In this document: positions 46,601-59,312 of the stretch, piece by piece | Layout of the letters: each line of letters opens with the position of its first letter | How positions within the stretch are numbered: position 1 is the stretch's first letter | Source: Berghia stephanieae | Taxonomy: Eukaryota; Mollusca; Gastropoda; Nudibranchia; Aeolidiidae | Reading direction: 5' to 3' | DNA length: 64,000 bases | Assembly (NCBI GenBank): GCA_034508935.3 | Contig: CM067445.1 | Span: 22,218,723 to 22,282,722, forward strand | Notes under the pieces: model-generated | Databases searched by the model: none | Told to the model about the DNA's origin: nothing | What the model saw: only the letters and a program-made list of their open reading frames with translations | Position numbers and translations under genes: made by a program

Positions 46601-49600
46601 TTTATCTTAACACAGTTTATTGTAAGCGGACTGCAGTGTATGTTCGCTCAAAATTAAATTTATTTATTCATCTCATTGCAAATGTCAGTATGTCTGCAAG
46701 TTTCTTGAAATTCTGTTTCAAATTTTCAGCAAAAGACAAGTATTTCTTTCATGTTATATACATTTAAAAGTTGAAAGAACAGCTTAAATCCATTATGTGA
46801 CTCAAGTTTTTGATCTCTCAAAAATTGGTTTATCTATATTATTTTTTCAGATTATAGTTGGCAAATTACGACACAAATTAAATTGATCATCAGTTCAAAA
46901 TTTATTATACTCAATAAAGTGTTAAAGAAAGAAATTTGAAATTGCTCATTTCATAATGGTGAAATGTTTGTCAAATAAAAATGTTCAAGTTAGGTAGAAT
47001 AGAATGATAGTCCAACTTAATTTTCCTTGTCAGACCTTTCTTTTAGTGACACTATCATTACGAGATGCTATTATGATTGCTAGACCAACACATATTGAAA
47101 TAGTGACTATCCATTTTTGTTGCTGCAGCTTAATTCCATGCACACCTGAATCAAGTGAATTATGTCAAATGTTTAACGTTTATTAATTCATTGTCGTTTT
47201 TTAAATTTCGTCCTGATAGTATTGGAAAAAAAAAGAAGATGCAAAACATGTCATCATTTTCTCATGGTTTTGAATAAATATACCATTTCAAATTACTCCT
47301 CAGGTTTATGCAAAAGCATCTTGAACACCTCTACAGTTATGTCCAAAACTCTAATAGTCAGAATAAGAAGAATGAATGGGAGGCCATCATGGAACGGGTC
47401 AGAAACCAAGCATTTCTACGTATACTGTCATGTTGTCAGATTGCCAGCAAGCTTCATTCTCATTACAAAGTGAGTTTATTTTTGTGTTATCACAGCTCAT
47501 TGAAGTAAATGCATTTCCAAAAAGAGCTTTCCAAAATGTAAGAGTGTAATTACTCCCCATTTATATATTATATAATGGAAACAAAAAAAAAAAAAAAAAA
47601 CGACAATAAAGGCTACAACAAAAGTTTGGGGCCGTGCAAATCAAAATGGTCATTCTAGTTGATTCAGAGTCTCCAATTTGTAAATCTCAGACTTTTGAAA
47701 TTTTAGATGTGAATACAAGCTGTAAAGATTTATACCTCTTTGAAATACTACTAGTCACCATTTGTTTAAAGTATTTGCTTAAAGGTGATAATTTGTATTG
47801 TTTTGATAAAACAATATAAGTTAATACTTGATGTCATCACTGTTTATGTGCACTGCATGATGATTTCTTTTTTCGGTTTCTTTCTTTTTTTTTTTTACCT
47901 TGACTGTACAAAAAGGGGAACAGATTAGCTCAGTCGATAGAGCACTTTCTTTATACTCAAAGTCGCGATTTTTTTCTGACCTGTCCACCCAGCAGTGATT
48001 GACAGTGGACAGTGCAACTAGCATGGTTTGAAATCAAATTTTGACATCAACAATATGCTGAAATATAATTTTTATCAGCACTAGAACATCATCACCATGA
48101 AAAGAGTCAATTGAATTTTTCCTAGAAAACAGAAATGAGTAAACAAGTAATGGTTAGGTAAAATTTTTGAGTATGTAGAGATAAGCTAGTTTTCATATTT
48201 TTGAAAGTCAGTTAAGAATGACAAAGAGACAAAAAATTGACAATATTTTAAACATTGTTTTTTTTTTTTTGGATGCATTATTCATATCTAGCATCTGCGT
48301 TTGTTGCCTTTTTCCCCCCCAAAAGTTGCCCAAACAAATGATAAAAGTTGCCATTAATTGTCCACCCCTCATAGCCCCTGGTTCACTCCCCACTAGAGAC
48401 CATATCCCATAGTTCAGCTTTCACTTTCCACTGATGTCTACCTCCTATAGTACCCGGGTTCACTCCCCAAAGGTGTCCACCTCTCATAGTCTGTGTTCAT
48501 TCCCCATTGGTATCCACCTCTCATATCCCTGGGTTCATTCACCACTGGTGTCCATATCTGGTGGTCCTGTAAGTGTTCACTACCCAGTGATGTCCACCTC
48601 TCATAGCCTGGGTTCACTTTCCACTGGTGTCCATATTCCATAGCCTCGGATTCATTCCCCACCAGTGTCCATATCCCACAACCCTGGGCTCCATCCCCAC
48701 TGATTTTCACCTCCAACGTTTCCAGATTCACTTCCCAGTGGTGTCTTCATCGCACAGCCCCATATTCACTCCCCACTGGTGTCCACCTCTCATAGTCCCT
48801 AGTTCATTACCCACTGGTGTCTACCTCCTATAGTCCCAAGTTCACTCCCTGCTGGTGTTCATATTCCATGGTACCGTATTCACTCTCCAGTGGTATACAC
48901 TTCCCATAGTCCTGGGTTCACTCCCCATTGGTGCCCACCTCCCACTGGCCCATCTCAAAAAGTAACATTACTCTTGTATCCATATTCTATGAACCAGGGT
49001 TGACTCCCTACTTGTCTACACCTTACAGCCTCCAGTTCGTTCCCCATCGGTGCCGACAAGTCATAGCCCCAGGTTTACTCCCCAGTGGTGTTCACATCTC
49101 AAAGTCCTGGGTTTACTCTCCACTTGTTATAACATCTCTTAGTCCCTGGTTCACACACTATTCTCGGGTTCATTCCCCACTGCTGTTCACCTCCCAGCTC
49201 TTGATTTCCTCCCTCTGATATTAACTTTTCATTATCCTTTGTTATAATCTCTATGGGTGTCCATCTTAAATGGCCCCTTGTTCAATCGCCACTGTTGCCT
49301 ACCAGAGTCCCAGGGTCAATCTGCTTAGTCACTTTGATATGTTGTAGTGAAACAACACAAGGGCCACACCTCTTTATCCTCTCTTTAGAAAACGAGCAAT
49401 CTTGTGCAGTTCAGCAGTTGGAAACAGCATGGCGATTTTGAGCTCATTTCGATAAAGACATTACTGTGAAAAATTGTTGCACAATTGTTTCACTTGTTAC
49501 AGTAAAAAAAATTGCCTTCCTTTTTTCATTCCCCCCACCCCCCTTTTTTTCTCTTTTTCCTTTTTCTTTTTTCTTTTTTTTTTTGATTCACCAAAAACAC

Positions 49601-52600
49601 AGATGCTAGAAATAATAATTAATTATCAACATAAATATGTTGCAAAGATTATCAGATTAATTTGTGTAATTCTTATTTTCTGTCCCTAGTTTATGACTCT
49701 CCGTTGTGCCAGGCGTTGCCTTCTGGAGGCTGGCTACTCATACAAAATAGAGGCTATATTACGGTCAGAGATTCGTGTCTTGAAGACTCTTTCTTACAAC
49801 ATATCATGTCACTCTATTCTTGACTATGTTGAGATATTGTTGGAGATTCTAGGTTAGTGATGATGTTTGCAATTATAACTAATTAAATCAAGGTCTTGTA
49901 CATCCTTCATCAATTGTCGTGCAGGCAAAATTACTTGCTAATATTAAAAATACAATTCAGTTTTGTCGCTGACAAGGTAGAAAGCAGAAAAGTGAAAATG
50001 GGAAATCTTCGTAGTAAAACACTAATAATAAATTATTCAGCAGTCCCTGAGTTATCTTGGAATCCACAGCTTCAAGATTGATTATCTAAATTTAAGAGAT
50101 TCTAAAAAAATTTCAAAAGCTGTTGTAACCATATTTACCTTTTACTAAATAATTTCGTGTCTTTATTTTCACTACAAATATAGTGCAACCCCTGGATAAC
50201 GACATCGCCAGGACTGGAATTTATGATGTTATCCAGTATTGTTGTTATTCTGGGCTATTCAAGATGGTGGAGAAAAAAAGAGGCTTGGTGAGACATGTGA
50301 GAATAGTGATAATGTGATGTGCAGACCAGTGCCATTGATAATACACGTCCCAACCATGCTAGAATGTGTATTTTTCCTGTTGACAAAGGTTATACCAGTT
50401 ACACTTTTACTCTCCGATGTGTATTGACATTGTTTTGATTGTAAATAGTGCTAAGTGACACATCACAGGCTACTTTAAAGACAATATGAAAGTGATAAAT
50501 AAAGGAGCGGGCACTCATTTAAGATAAAAATATGAAAAAAAAATGAGTCCGGCTCTGTTTCATACACATTGTTTCAGGTCTTTATTTTAAAGACAAAGCC
50601 ATGTCGCTCATTAAATCTATTCATCCTACATTCTTGCTTGAAAATCTGTCACTCCAAACTTGTCAGCAATAATTTTTCCCTGCTTGATAGGGCCAGAAGT
50701 CAGTGCCAAAAGATTGTTTTCGTAACATTTGCCACAAAAAATACTCCAACTCCAACACTTAGTCATTCTGAAAAACTAATGACAAAACTTGTTTTCATCA
50801 ATGCGACATCTCATTGAAAGGAAAAGAAGAGCTTTTATTGACTAAGAGGATGAGATGACGTTGGTTGGAATGAGGTTGTCTGTTAGGTTAGAGTTTTTGT
50901 ATCAAGTCTTCATTCATGTCAATTGCCTATTATTATATTGATGTCGCTAAACAGGGGTTTTACGAAAATGTGTGTCACTATTTTGAGGATTTTATTAATA
51001 ATAACATAAAGCAAAAAAATTGGTACGAGAGGTAAATGTCACTATCCAGGGGTTGTCATTATCCAGAGGTTGCACTGCAGTTGGTTTTACAGGCGATATT
51101 GACAAGTCATTTGGTAACAGTCATAAATGCAATGTAAGCAATGAATTACCCAAGATCATAAATTCAGTTCATTTTTCTTTATCTCCATAAATAAATCAAA
51201 TGAAATGGTGAAACAGAGTATTAGTGCCAATGTGTATGGAAAAGAAAAAAAGAAATGAATCTAGACAAATCAGGGTGAAAATATGTAAAGGCATATAGGA
51301 AACTTTGCCAAATCAGAAAGAAAAATACAAGAAAAGATCAGCATGCTTTGAATGGTGATGATGATAAGACCTGATGACTGGTCAGCTGTGACTGCTGCCA
51401 TGACACCACAGAGGTTACCCGATAGTTGGGACAGTTTGACGATTTAAAATGCTTATATTTTTCAAAAGAGTATGCGTTTCGGATGTGACCACTTTTTCAC
51501 TACCATGTCATCATACCATAGGTCTCAAGTAAGAATTTTAAAAAAGGAGGAATATTTTGCTGCTTCTGCGGAAAGCTCATTTTATCATAAACAAAGTGGA
51601 GTAATATGCCCTGATTAATGACAATACTAGTAAGTTATAGAATTATTAACGTACAATACAAGCATACCATAAAAAGAAAAAATGTTAAAGAAGTAATAAA
51701 CACAGATAAGTCCCTTGCAACCAGACTATTTCCAATGATTTTTGAAGATGTAATACTGAGGGCCTGGAGCCCAAGCTGAAGAAAATAGCAGAGGACTTGA
51801 AATAGCGGAAATCCTCTAAATAGTGGAAATTTGAGAACCATGTAATACACATTGGTAATGTTATCCAGATGAGCGGTTCATGGTAGAGTCCTGCTCTGGG
51901 TGGTGCAAAGATGAGTCCTTGAAAAAAACTATCTACTCACATTCTCTCAATGTACTCATTTAATGCTTATATTCCTGAAAAGAGTATGTGTTTCGGCTGT
52001 GACCCCTTTTCCACTACCACTACCGGATTTTGGTAGGTTACTGGTTCGAGTCTGGCTCTAGATAGTGCAAAGTTGAGTCCCTGAAAAAGGCTATTTACTC
52101 ACATACTCTCAATGCACTCAGGTGTAAAATGAGAACCTGGTTGTTAACAGTGTTTAGGCCTGTAAATCTTCCGACAATTGTCGGATCTCCAACAGTACGA
52201 TATTGCTCGATAAATTCTGTTACATGCTGACATTTAAAAAAAAAAAATTTTTTTAAAGTAAAAGTAAAAAAATTATTTCTTAATGTCAAAAGACAGAACC
52301 AACAAAAAAGAAAGAAGAGTATTATTTCATGCCTCGAAAAAATCAGTTTTTATTCCATGTCGAGCGCCGACTTAAAGAAAAAAGAAACTTTTTATTTGTC
52401 ATGTCAAAGACACAACTAGTCAGTTGGATATATTATTATTCCATCTTGTCGATTATCACCTACTGCACGCTCTGCTGTGCGTGGATGTATTCACTGCCTA
52501 CTGCCTATGATGCCACAGACGAGAGAGAGGGGTGACAGTGTCTAGTTTTGTCATGAGTCGTCAACACACGTGTAGTCAGTTATCAACTGACACACAGCAG

Positions 52601-55600
52601 GTGTCGGACCGGGCCATTTCTCTCTATTTTGCTCAGACACACACACATTTTTCAGATTGACTATCTCCAGTCCTACGCTTTCTTTGTTTCCATTTGAAAG
52701 TCAACCGGATTGATAAATGCGAAATAAATATTTGATTGACTGCTCTCAGCATAAGTTTTCTTTCCTCACGGCCGTGATTGTTAAAATGTTTCTCTTTTTC
52801 CTCCTTCACACATGACCGCACCTCTTCCTCCTCTTCTTCTATAAGAATTAATCCAAATAAATGGAAGAATTAGTTTAAAAATTTAACACAAACAGGAGCG
52901 AAGATAAAGCAGCTTCTTGTGTCAAGTACCTACTACACGTCCTTCAAAAAGGTAGGAATTGTTCTCTTCCTTTCGTTTTACAACTAACTCAGACCTTGTA
53001 CCAGAAATGTGTCTACTCACCAAATAATTGGAATTTTTTTTTTTTTGGTACCATAACATAAGTACCTGCTTATTGCATTATAAATGAGTTGGGGAAAGTG
53101 ATATGATGTGACTGGTCTGTGTTGTATTTATTGATTAATCCATATTTTTGTCCTGTTGGTCTATTTTCGCATGTTCAAACAGTTCAGACAATTTTTTGAC
53201 CAACCATTTACAGGTCTGAGTATTGTCTTTGTCTAAAAAATTGAAATAGCACCTTCCAGTTGCTCCCTTTTGTCTTACATATTAAATGTTGCTTTTGCTT
53301 TTGTTTTGGGACCTCTTGTAAAGCACTTGAGCACATTTTAGTTGATGTTGCGCTGCGTAAAGGCTAATTATTATTTTTTTTCCCTCCGATGCTTGTATGT
53401 AATTGAGATCATTTTACATGGCATACCCATTGGGTTAATACCAACTTTTCAATTCATCTAGGCCATAACACAACTGGAGACATTCTTGACGTGAAGGTAT
53501 ACCACCATGTTGCCATTCATATTCTTCACCTCCTCTTCCTTCACCACACTGATATTTACAACAGACTGTTCCTCAAGACAGCTCGACTTCCTCCTGGCAC
53601 TCTATGTACCTCCAAAGAGCACCAGTGAGTCAATGCAGACATGAAAATTTTGGATTTGGTACTTGATTACAATAACATTGTTGTATTCATCTCATTGGAA
53701 ATATATGTGACCCATGGTGTCAGTCTGGTATTATGTCTGAATGATTTCAAAGAAGAAAAATTAGTATAAAGTCAAAATGATCATGATTAGGAAATTTGAT
53801 ACTTTTTAAATTTAATAAACGAAACTCATTCTTCCCACTGAATGAATTTATTTGAGCTAAATTTGTTTAAATTTAAGGTCAAATTTCAGTCTAAATAATC
53901 AGGTTCGACCCAACATAATAATATTTTGAGATGATTGGTCATATGTATATACAGTCACTTTCAAAAGTAAGTTAGACAAGAAGATTTTAAAATTCAAGTA
54001 CATGAAATGGAATCAATTTATCACGAGTAAGAAAATTTCCTTGACAATGAACATAATTACAACCATAGAAAATAGAATCACAATAATACAGCACCTTGTA
54101 AAAGCGGGCTTAATTTTTAGGGCATTGCAACAAGGTTTGAGTTAGTATTTTGGGTATCCACCCTGTGCTTTTTTTCAGTTTCTTTATACATTTCGCCATG
54201 GAAGCAGTAAAATTGGACACGTAGTCTTTGCTCATTTCATTCTACAGGTCTATTACTATTGGTTGACTCCACACATGCTCAATTGGGTTTAGATCAAGAC
54301 GAACCGCTGGCCAATTCATTGTATCAATATGATGCTCTTGTAAAAACAGTTTATTAACAAGTGCTCTATATGAGATGGGGCATTATCATGTACGAATACA
54401 TCCCTTTTATTAGAATTGTTAATTAAAGGAACAGCATGCTGTTCAAGAACTTGAGCTATATACTCTTGAGCACACATTCTTCCTTCAATTTGACCCAAAG
54501 GCGTTTTGAATCCAGCTACAAATGCTCCCCACACAATGACAGAACCATAATCTCTGTTTTGTACTTCCTGGATAACGCATTAAATCTGTGGTTTATTCTT
54601 CAATGACATCTCATTCATCTGTTGACCGAATCAGTTTCAAATTTAGCTTCGCCAATAAATAGCACCCTGGACCATTGAGCGTTCATTGTGGCAAGCCCAC
54701 AACAGGACATATTGCTGGCCTTCGTGCTTTCAAATCAGCATTATGTAAACGGTGAAGTTTCTGAACTAATGCCATGCAGAAGAACCAGCTGTTTTGAATG
54801 GTCTTTGTTCAGGTTTGTTAATGATTGCGTGATCCACATCTTCGGTGGTAATTCTTGGACGACCAGATATATGCATATCTTCAGCAGAACCTGTTTCATT
54901 AAATTTTTGATACAGCTCTTATTGAAATATTACAAGATTTAACAACTGAATGATGAGTTTCTCCTGCCTCAATTAATCAGCATATCTCCTCAACAGTGAG
55001 TCTTGCCATTGTTAGTATGTTTATTCGAATGCTTTGATATTGATAGTAACTTGCTTGGTAAAGTTTTGAATTGTAATAAACAACAGAAGTCAACATTTCA
55101 TTGTGACGTCACATCAAAATAATGCATTTCAAATGGTGTTTGGTTACCTCCTGCCTCATGCACTCTTTGGTAAGATACAAAAGACCTAGCTTTCATTAAA
55201 ATTTAAAATGTTTTTTTTAATTGGCACTTTGCAATATTCCAATTTTTTTCAATGATTTTTAAATGCTATACTCTCTAAGAAGCTTGCATCAATTGCTCCA
55301 AACAATGACCATTAGAAGACTTTTCTCAGCTTTTAGACCATATATGAAAATTATATATCGTAGAGTTCAACAGTCTTTTATGCCCATTTGAATAAGTGGA
55401 TTTTACACATATTTGGAAGTGACTGTACATATTGATTGTATTATTTTTTGGCTGAAATTGGCTTTTTAATTTGAAGTAGGAAAGAAAGTAATCTAGTACT
55501 AAATCAGGGAAGAGCGAGTTGTTCACTGTGTGCTAAGTAAGAAATGTATACATGAGATTTTCTGCCATTCAAGATAAATGTACTTAATTGAGTCAATCAG

Positions 55601-58390
55601 GTTAGATCACCACTGCTTTTAATTTAAAGTAAATTAAAAAATTAGGATGTAGATTTTTGTAGACCTAGCAGTCTCATATTAAATTTTACCAACTTTTTAA
55701 ACAAAAAATGACTCAATCATTATCAAATTAAAATTTTTCTATCAAATTTAAATCTTTCATTAAAATTTTTATTACTTTATGAAGCAAGTCCTTTTGGAAA
55801 AAACAATAAAAACAAATTTTAAAAAAACCAAAACATATTTTGAATTAGAATTGTATGTACAATTTATTTATGGACATCCCAGTAAACATCAATTTATGTG
55901 ATTAATGTAAGAACTGCACACATTTGTTGGTCGACACCTTTTATGCTTCAATGGGAATAATGTAAAGGAAAAAGTTGATTCATCAGAATGCTGTCATAAC
56001 TGGAATTAGATTGTCTTTGGATACCAGAGTCATATATTTGATATATAATCATCTTAACAGTCTGAGGACCATATTGGTGAACTTTTGACAAGCCTCACTT
56101 GAAGGTGGCATAATTGTGCGACAGAGTATATGGGCAAGGTGCAGTTGCAATGTGGATTAAGACTTGTTATTGGTTTCACAATCGACTCAGATGTGAATGA
56201 GTACCAGGCTATAGGCAGTAAGAGTATTGTAAGAGTGTCAGTACAAAGAGAATGATTAACAGAGGACTAGTACTGTATGGAATGGAAATATGTTTTTTTA
56301 TGGTCTGCTGGGGAAATAAATGAAACATACTGAAGCACATTGAGCAGGGCAAATCCTTGGAAATGTTCATAAATATTCTATTTTTCACCCAGCTATTTAT
56401 CCATCGACTCATTTTAATGGTTTTACTTTTGCAGAACTCAGACTTTGGAGGGGTTGAAATAAATGAATTGCTTTGATTTCAAATTATTTTATAATGATAT
56501 GTCATGACTCTAATTTAATTTTAAAAATTGTTGATTTCCTTCTAGATCCATGCTTGCCAATGTAAAGGCTGACAAAATGCTTCTAGCAGTGGCTGTTGTG
56601 TCTACAGCAGTTCATATCACAGATGAATCCCTTACACACTTGGTGAGCTACTTAATCCTATTTCATCTTTTAAAAACTTTTAGGTAAACATTTTTAAAGA
56701 TAGGCTTGCAGATATATTGTTAATAAAGTCAAAACATTTCCATGATGGTTGAAGACGATACCAGCTATGTGGTCTACTGATATAATGACACTTGTCTCTG
56801 GACTGAAAGGTCCAGGGTTCGAGTCCCACTATGAGCAGTGCATAGTCAAGTTCTTGGAAAACGCTCTTTACTCGTATCCTTTCACCATACTCAGGCGTAA
56901 TAAATGTACCTGGCCGTTAACAGTGTTGTCTCTGGCATCATGTTCCGTCCTTCATGTTGAGTGCTGCTGTTGATTAGGAATACGAGGAAGGCGGATTTTT
57001 AAAATAGAAGTTAAAACATGTTTGCAATGCATTTGGGTAATATCAACTTTTAAAAAGAGTAAGATGGTTTACAACTTAAAAGAACAGTTAGATTAAGTAA
57101 AAGGTCAAAGCTTGCAACACGGTCTACAGAGAAGGCCAAAGGGGAAGTGTTCACATAGGCAACAGCCATCAACCTCCATACTCCTCTAATGCTTCCCAAA
57201 ATTTCACACTGATGTATAATAGGACATGCACCAAACCCAGATTATTTCTAGTCTACATACAAATTGCAGTTGCAACTCATTTTAACAGATGATTAACAGG
57301 GGGAAAATGCCATATTTTTAAGTTAAACACATATTATGGTCACAAATGAATGACTTTCAAGGAAAAGGACCCCATTCAGGGCCCTGGCAAAACACAAGTT
57401 TTCTCATTCAAAAAGGACTGAAAACCACAGAGAGAGCAAAGGATTAGGGAATAGAATACCCTGCCATTAATCCCCACCAACTGCCCGCTGTGTTTATGTT
57501 CTCATAATATTTATTAAATTAAATTAACGTAATAAAAAAAAAAAAAAAGAAAACATATCATTATCAAAATTGTGATCAATTGCCCCAAAACGGTATAATG
57601 TTGAGGTGATACAGATGTTAAAAAGAGATCTGAAAATGAAAGTTGAAATAACCAGAAATGTGAAATTTTGGTTTTTGTCACTTTAAGAATTATATTCATT
57701 TATTCATTCTCTTCAATAAAGTACATATGAACTTAACCAGTTTCATATTGTTGACAATGAATTCAAATTTTAGCATCTAAATCACCCTGACATAATAATA
57801 CTGTTTTAAGGTGGTAGATTACAATTTGATTTCATGTGAGAGGTTACATATGACTTGTTTTCTCTTGGACTGCGCCATATTGATTTAATAGTTTACATTT
57901 CTTTATTTAAAAAAAAAAAAATTGAGCTTTTATATAGCGCAATATCCACTTAATGTGCTCAAGGCTCTTTACAAGGGGGCCCTGGCCAACGGCAACATTT
58001 AGGACTGGACATGACGCCTGTTAGGCACTATTACAATTTTTTTTGGGGACAGAAACAATGCTGTTAACGACCAGGTACTCATTTTACACCTGAGTACGGT
58101 GAGAGAATGTGCGTAAAGAGCCTTTTCCAAGGACTCAACATGCGCCTAGCGAGGCTCGAACCCAGGACCTTCCGATCTGAAAGCGAGTGTCACACCATTA
58201 GACCACATAGCCGCACAAACACAAACATGAAAACAACAGTTTGCCAGTTCCAACAGCTGTACTTTTTTTTTTTTTGCAGGTGATATATCATCTAAATAAA
58301 GTCAGTAAAATCCCAATGGAGGATATAGAGGATTTTGTTAACACAATCCTGGAAAGTTTCCATGACTATCAACAATCAGTACCGGCGTGA
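43639..58390 (+). CDS. CNTD1: CNTD1, cyclin N-terminal domain protein, complete, 7 exons
   Basis: Coding exons are 43639-43800, 44845-44948, 47304-47469, 49690-49852, 53462-53624, 56546-56642 and 58280-58390 (TGA). All have AG/GT borders, and phases 0,2,0,1,2,0 fit throughout. Total is 966 nt, 321 aa; human CNTD1 is about 330. The cyclin-box part starts in exon 2 (YAEYVILMCDRFDLPDEAKF) and runs through FMQKHLEHLYSYVQ (exon 3), RILSCCQIASKLHSHYK and LRSEIRVLKTLSYNISCHSI (exon 4) to YVEILLEILG. Exon 6 has KADKMLLAVAVVSTAVHI, and exon 7 ends VIYHLNKVSKIPMEDIEDFV. Each lines up with remembered vertebrate CNTD1. CNTD1 (COSA-1 in worm) acts in meiotic prophase nuclei to mature crossover sites. Introns are filled with repeats listed separately. 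A second gene fits these exons poorly; recognition is by motif order, not by a search. Confidence 0.88.
44647..44674. repeat. Poly-G run in CNTD1 intron 1
   Basis: About 27 G in a row, broken once by T at the start; prone to length error. Confidence 0.9.
47918..47995 (+). repeat. tRNA-like SINE head or tRNA pseudogene (intron 3)
   Basis: GATTAGCTCAGTCGATAGAG is a good box A and D-arm (GCTC...GAGC). An anticodon-stem-like ACTTT...AAAGT follows. The T-arm is degenerate (no GGTTCGA), so this is a relic of a tRNA-derived repeat, not a working tRNA. Confidence 0.5.
48362..49330. repeat. 38-bp minisatellite, about 25 diverged copies (CNTD1 intron 3)
   Basis: Consensus by eye is CATAGTCCCTGGTTCACTCC then CCACTGGTGTCCACCTCC (38 bp). 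Copies vary by substitution and small indels along nearly 1 kb. Frames of either strand through it are repeat-encoded and not genes. Confidence 0.88.
50181..51077 (-). mobile_element. pogo-derived short element (CNTD1 intron 4)
   Basis: Inverted ends read TAGTGCAACCCCTGGATAAC on the left and CAGTGCAACCTCTGGATAAT on the right (reverse complement), with TA before the left end. At about 50690-50600 the minus strand gives KIIADKFGVTDF and NRFNERHGF, a fragment of the CENP-B-type HTH of pogo transposases. At 0.9 kb it is an internally deleted relic; both catalytic and N-terminal parts are otherwise gone. Confidence 0.75.
51870..52165 (+). mobile_element. SINE-like repeat, two diverged adjacent pieces (intron 4)
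   Basis: Two similar blocks, 51870-51966 and 51967-52165, carry GTGCAAAGATGAGTCC-like and CTATTTACTCACATACTCTC segments. The second has a box B, GGTTCGAGTCTGG, and AATGCACTCAGGTGTAAAAT. It is related to the SINE at 56763-56985. A further weak relative lies at 51451-51545. Confidence 0.55.
53311..53385 (+). mobile_element. SINE/LINE 3' tail fragment (intron 4)
   Basis: CTTGTAAAGCACTTGAGCAC ... GCGCTGCGTAAAGGCTAATT followed by ATTATT is the L2/CR1-type tail seen in the other SINEs here. Confidence 0.6.
53952..55425 (-). mobile_element. Tc1-like transposon, 1.47 kb, dead (CNTD1 intron 5)
   Basis: Both ends read CAGTCACTT(T/C)CAAA inward and are flanked by TA (53950-53951 and 55426-55427). Minus-strand remains of a Tc1 transposase, in several frames, are MARLTVEEIC near 55010, VLFIGEAKFETDSVN near 54640, VWGAFVAGFKTPLGQIEGRM near 54530, VHDNAPSHIEHLL near 54390 and LDLNPIEHVW near 54270. 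The first catalytic Asp (usually VLFTDESKF) reads Gly. The second Asp and the final Glu are legible but frames are broken. Confidence 0.85.
56763..56985 (+). mobile_element. tRNA-derived SINE (CNTD1 intron 6)
   Basis: Head AGCTATGTGGTCTACTGATA resembles box A, and GGTCCAGGGTTCGAGTCCC is a clear box B. The body has TTCACCATACTCAGGCGTAA and CTGGCCGTTAACAGTGTTG, shared with the SINEs at 57921 and 22264. Confidence 0.75.
57921..58214 (-). mobile_element. tRNA-derived SINE next to the exon 7 acceptor
   Basis: Minus strand: GCGGCTATGTGGTCTAATGG head, CCTGGGTTCGAGCCTCGCTA box B, body with ACTCAGGTGTAAAATGAGTA, and tail GTAAAGAGCCTTGAGCACAT ... GCGCTATATAAAAGCTCAAT then a T run. It is the best-preserved copy of the family in this window. 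It ends only 65 bases before CNTD1 exon 7. Confidence 0.85.
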
Positions 58391-58571
58391 CTTCTAGTTT
58401 AATACTATTGTATAATTTGTTGCTCTTTGTTTGTGATACTGTCAGTCTGTGATACAGTAACATTATTTAAATAATACAGCTTTGTGATATTAATTGTAAA
58501 TCAATGGTTTCAATGTGATAATATTTAAAAGAAAGTAATACTTTATTGTATAGAATTTCATCTGTTTTATT

Positions 58572-58577
58572 AATAAA
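58572..58577 (+). terminator. Candidate CNTD1 polyadenylation signal
   Basis: AATAAA about 180 bases after the CNTD1 stop, in an AT-rich stretch. Confidence 0.5.
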
Positions 58578-59199
58578 TTGGTTCGAATTGAATGTTTGTC
58601 AGCATTATTATTATCATTTAGAACAGTCTCCTGTAATTAACCTGAATTTTTACTTTTAAGTTTATCATATACACTGATGAGATAAGGATCTGAAAAAAGT
58701 GTGTATGAAACAGTGTCAGACAAATCTGATGGGAAAGATTATTATAATCTTTAAAAAAAACAAAACTATCCCAATGGGATAAATTGGGAGATTTACAGTT
58801 ACGCGGGTGTGTGCATACAGTATATTTGTGCACACACACACACACTACATTGCCGTTTCTCATAACCGACACCTCTCTGCTTATTCTTATACTTATGCCT
58901 TTTCAATGCCACGTGCCATGATTTGTTAATGGTTAGCTAAGAGGGTACCTGGGTACCTGAATGTTGTAATACAGCAACACTGCCCCCCCCCCTCCCTGCC
59001 CCCAACCCTAGCACACACAAACCAACCCCTTGTAATATTTCATGTATAAAGTTATCTCTTTCAATACATCAATGAAGTAAATAAATATTGAAGTTCCCTT
59101 TAATCATCCTCGAGTATAAATTTGTCCTAGGGGATATTCCAAGGGAAAAATGGAATAACCCAGGTGTTAGCCAAAGAGCAGCGAATTGAGCTATGGTAA

Positions 59200-59312
59200 T
59201 GGTAAGGTGGTTTGCTGAGGGCCACATAATGCAGTGGATATTCCAACTAGGTATCTTTTGGGTAGGAAGCAAAGACCATACTGCTGAGCCACACTGCCTC
59301 CCCAACCAGTTC
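59200..59312 (-). repeat. Degenerate tRNA-like SINE head
   Basis: The minus strand reads GGGGAGGCAGTGTGGCTCAG CAGTATGG (box-A-like), then a weak box B around AGTTGGAATATCC. It lies between CNTD1 and NSUN5. Confidence 0.45.

Noticed and set aside
47918-47995. A functional tRNA gene
   Set aside because: Good D-arm and box A, but the T-arm lacks the GGTTCGA box and the anticodon loop has the wrong size.
48362-49330. CRISPR-like repeat array
   Set aside because: Units are contiguous with no spacers, diverged, and in an intron of a eukaryotic gene.
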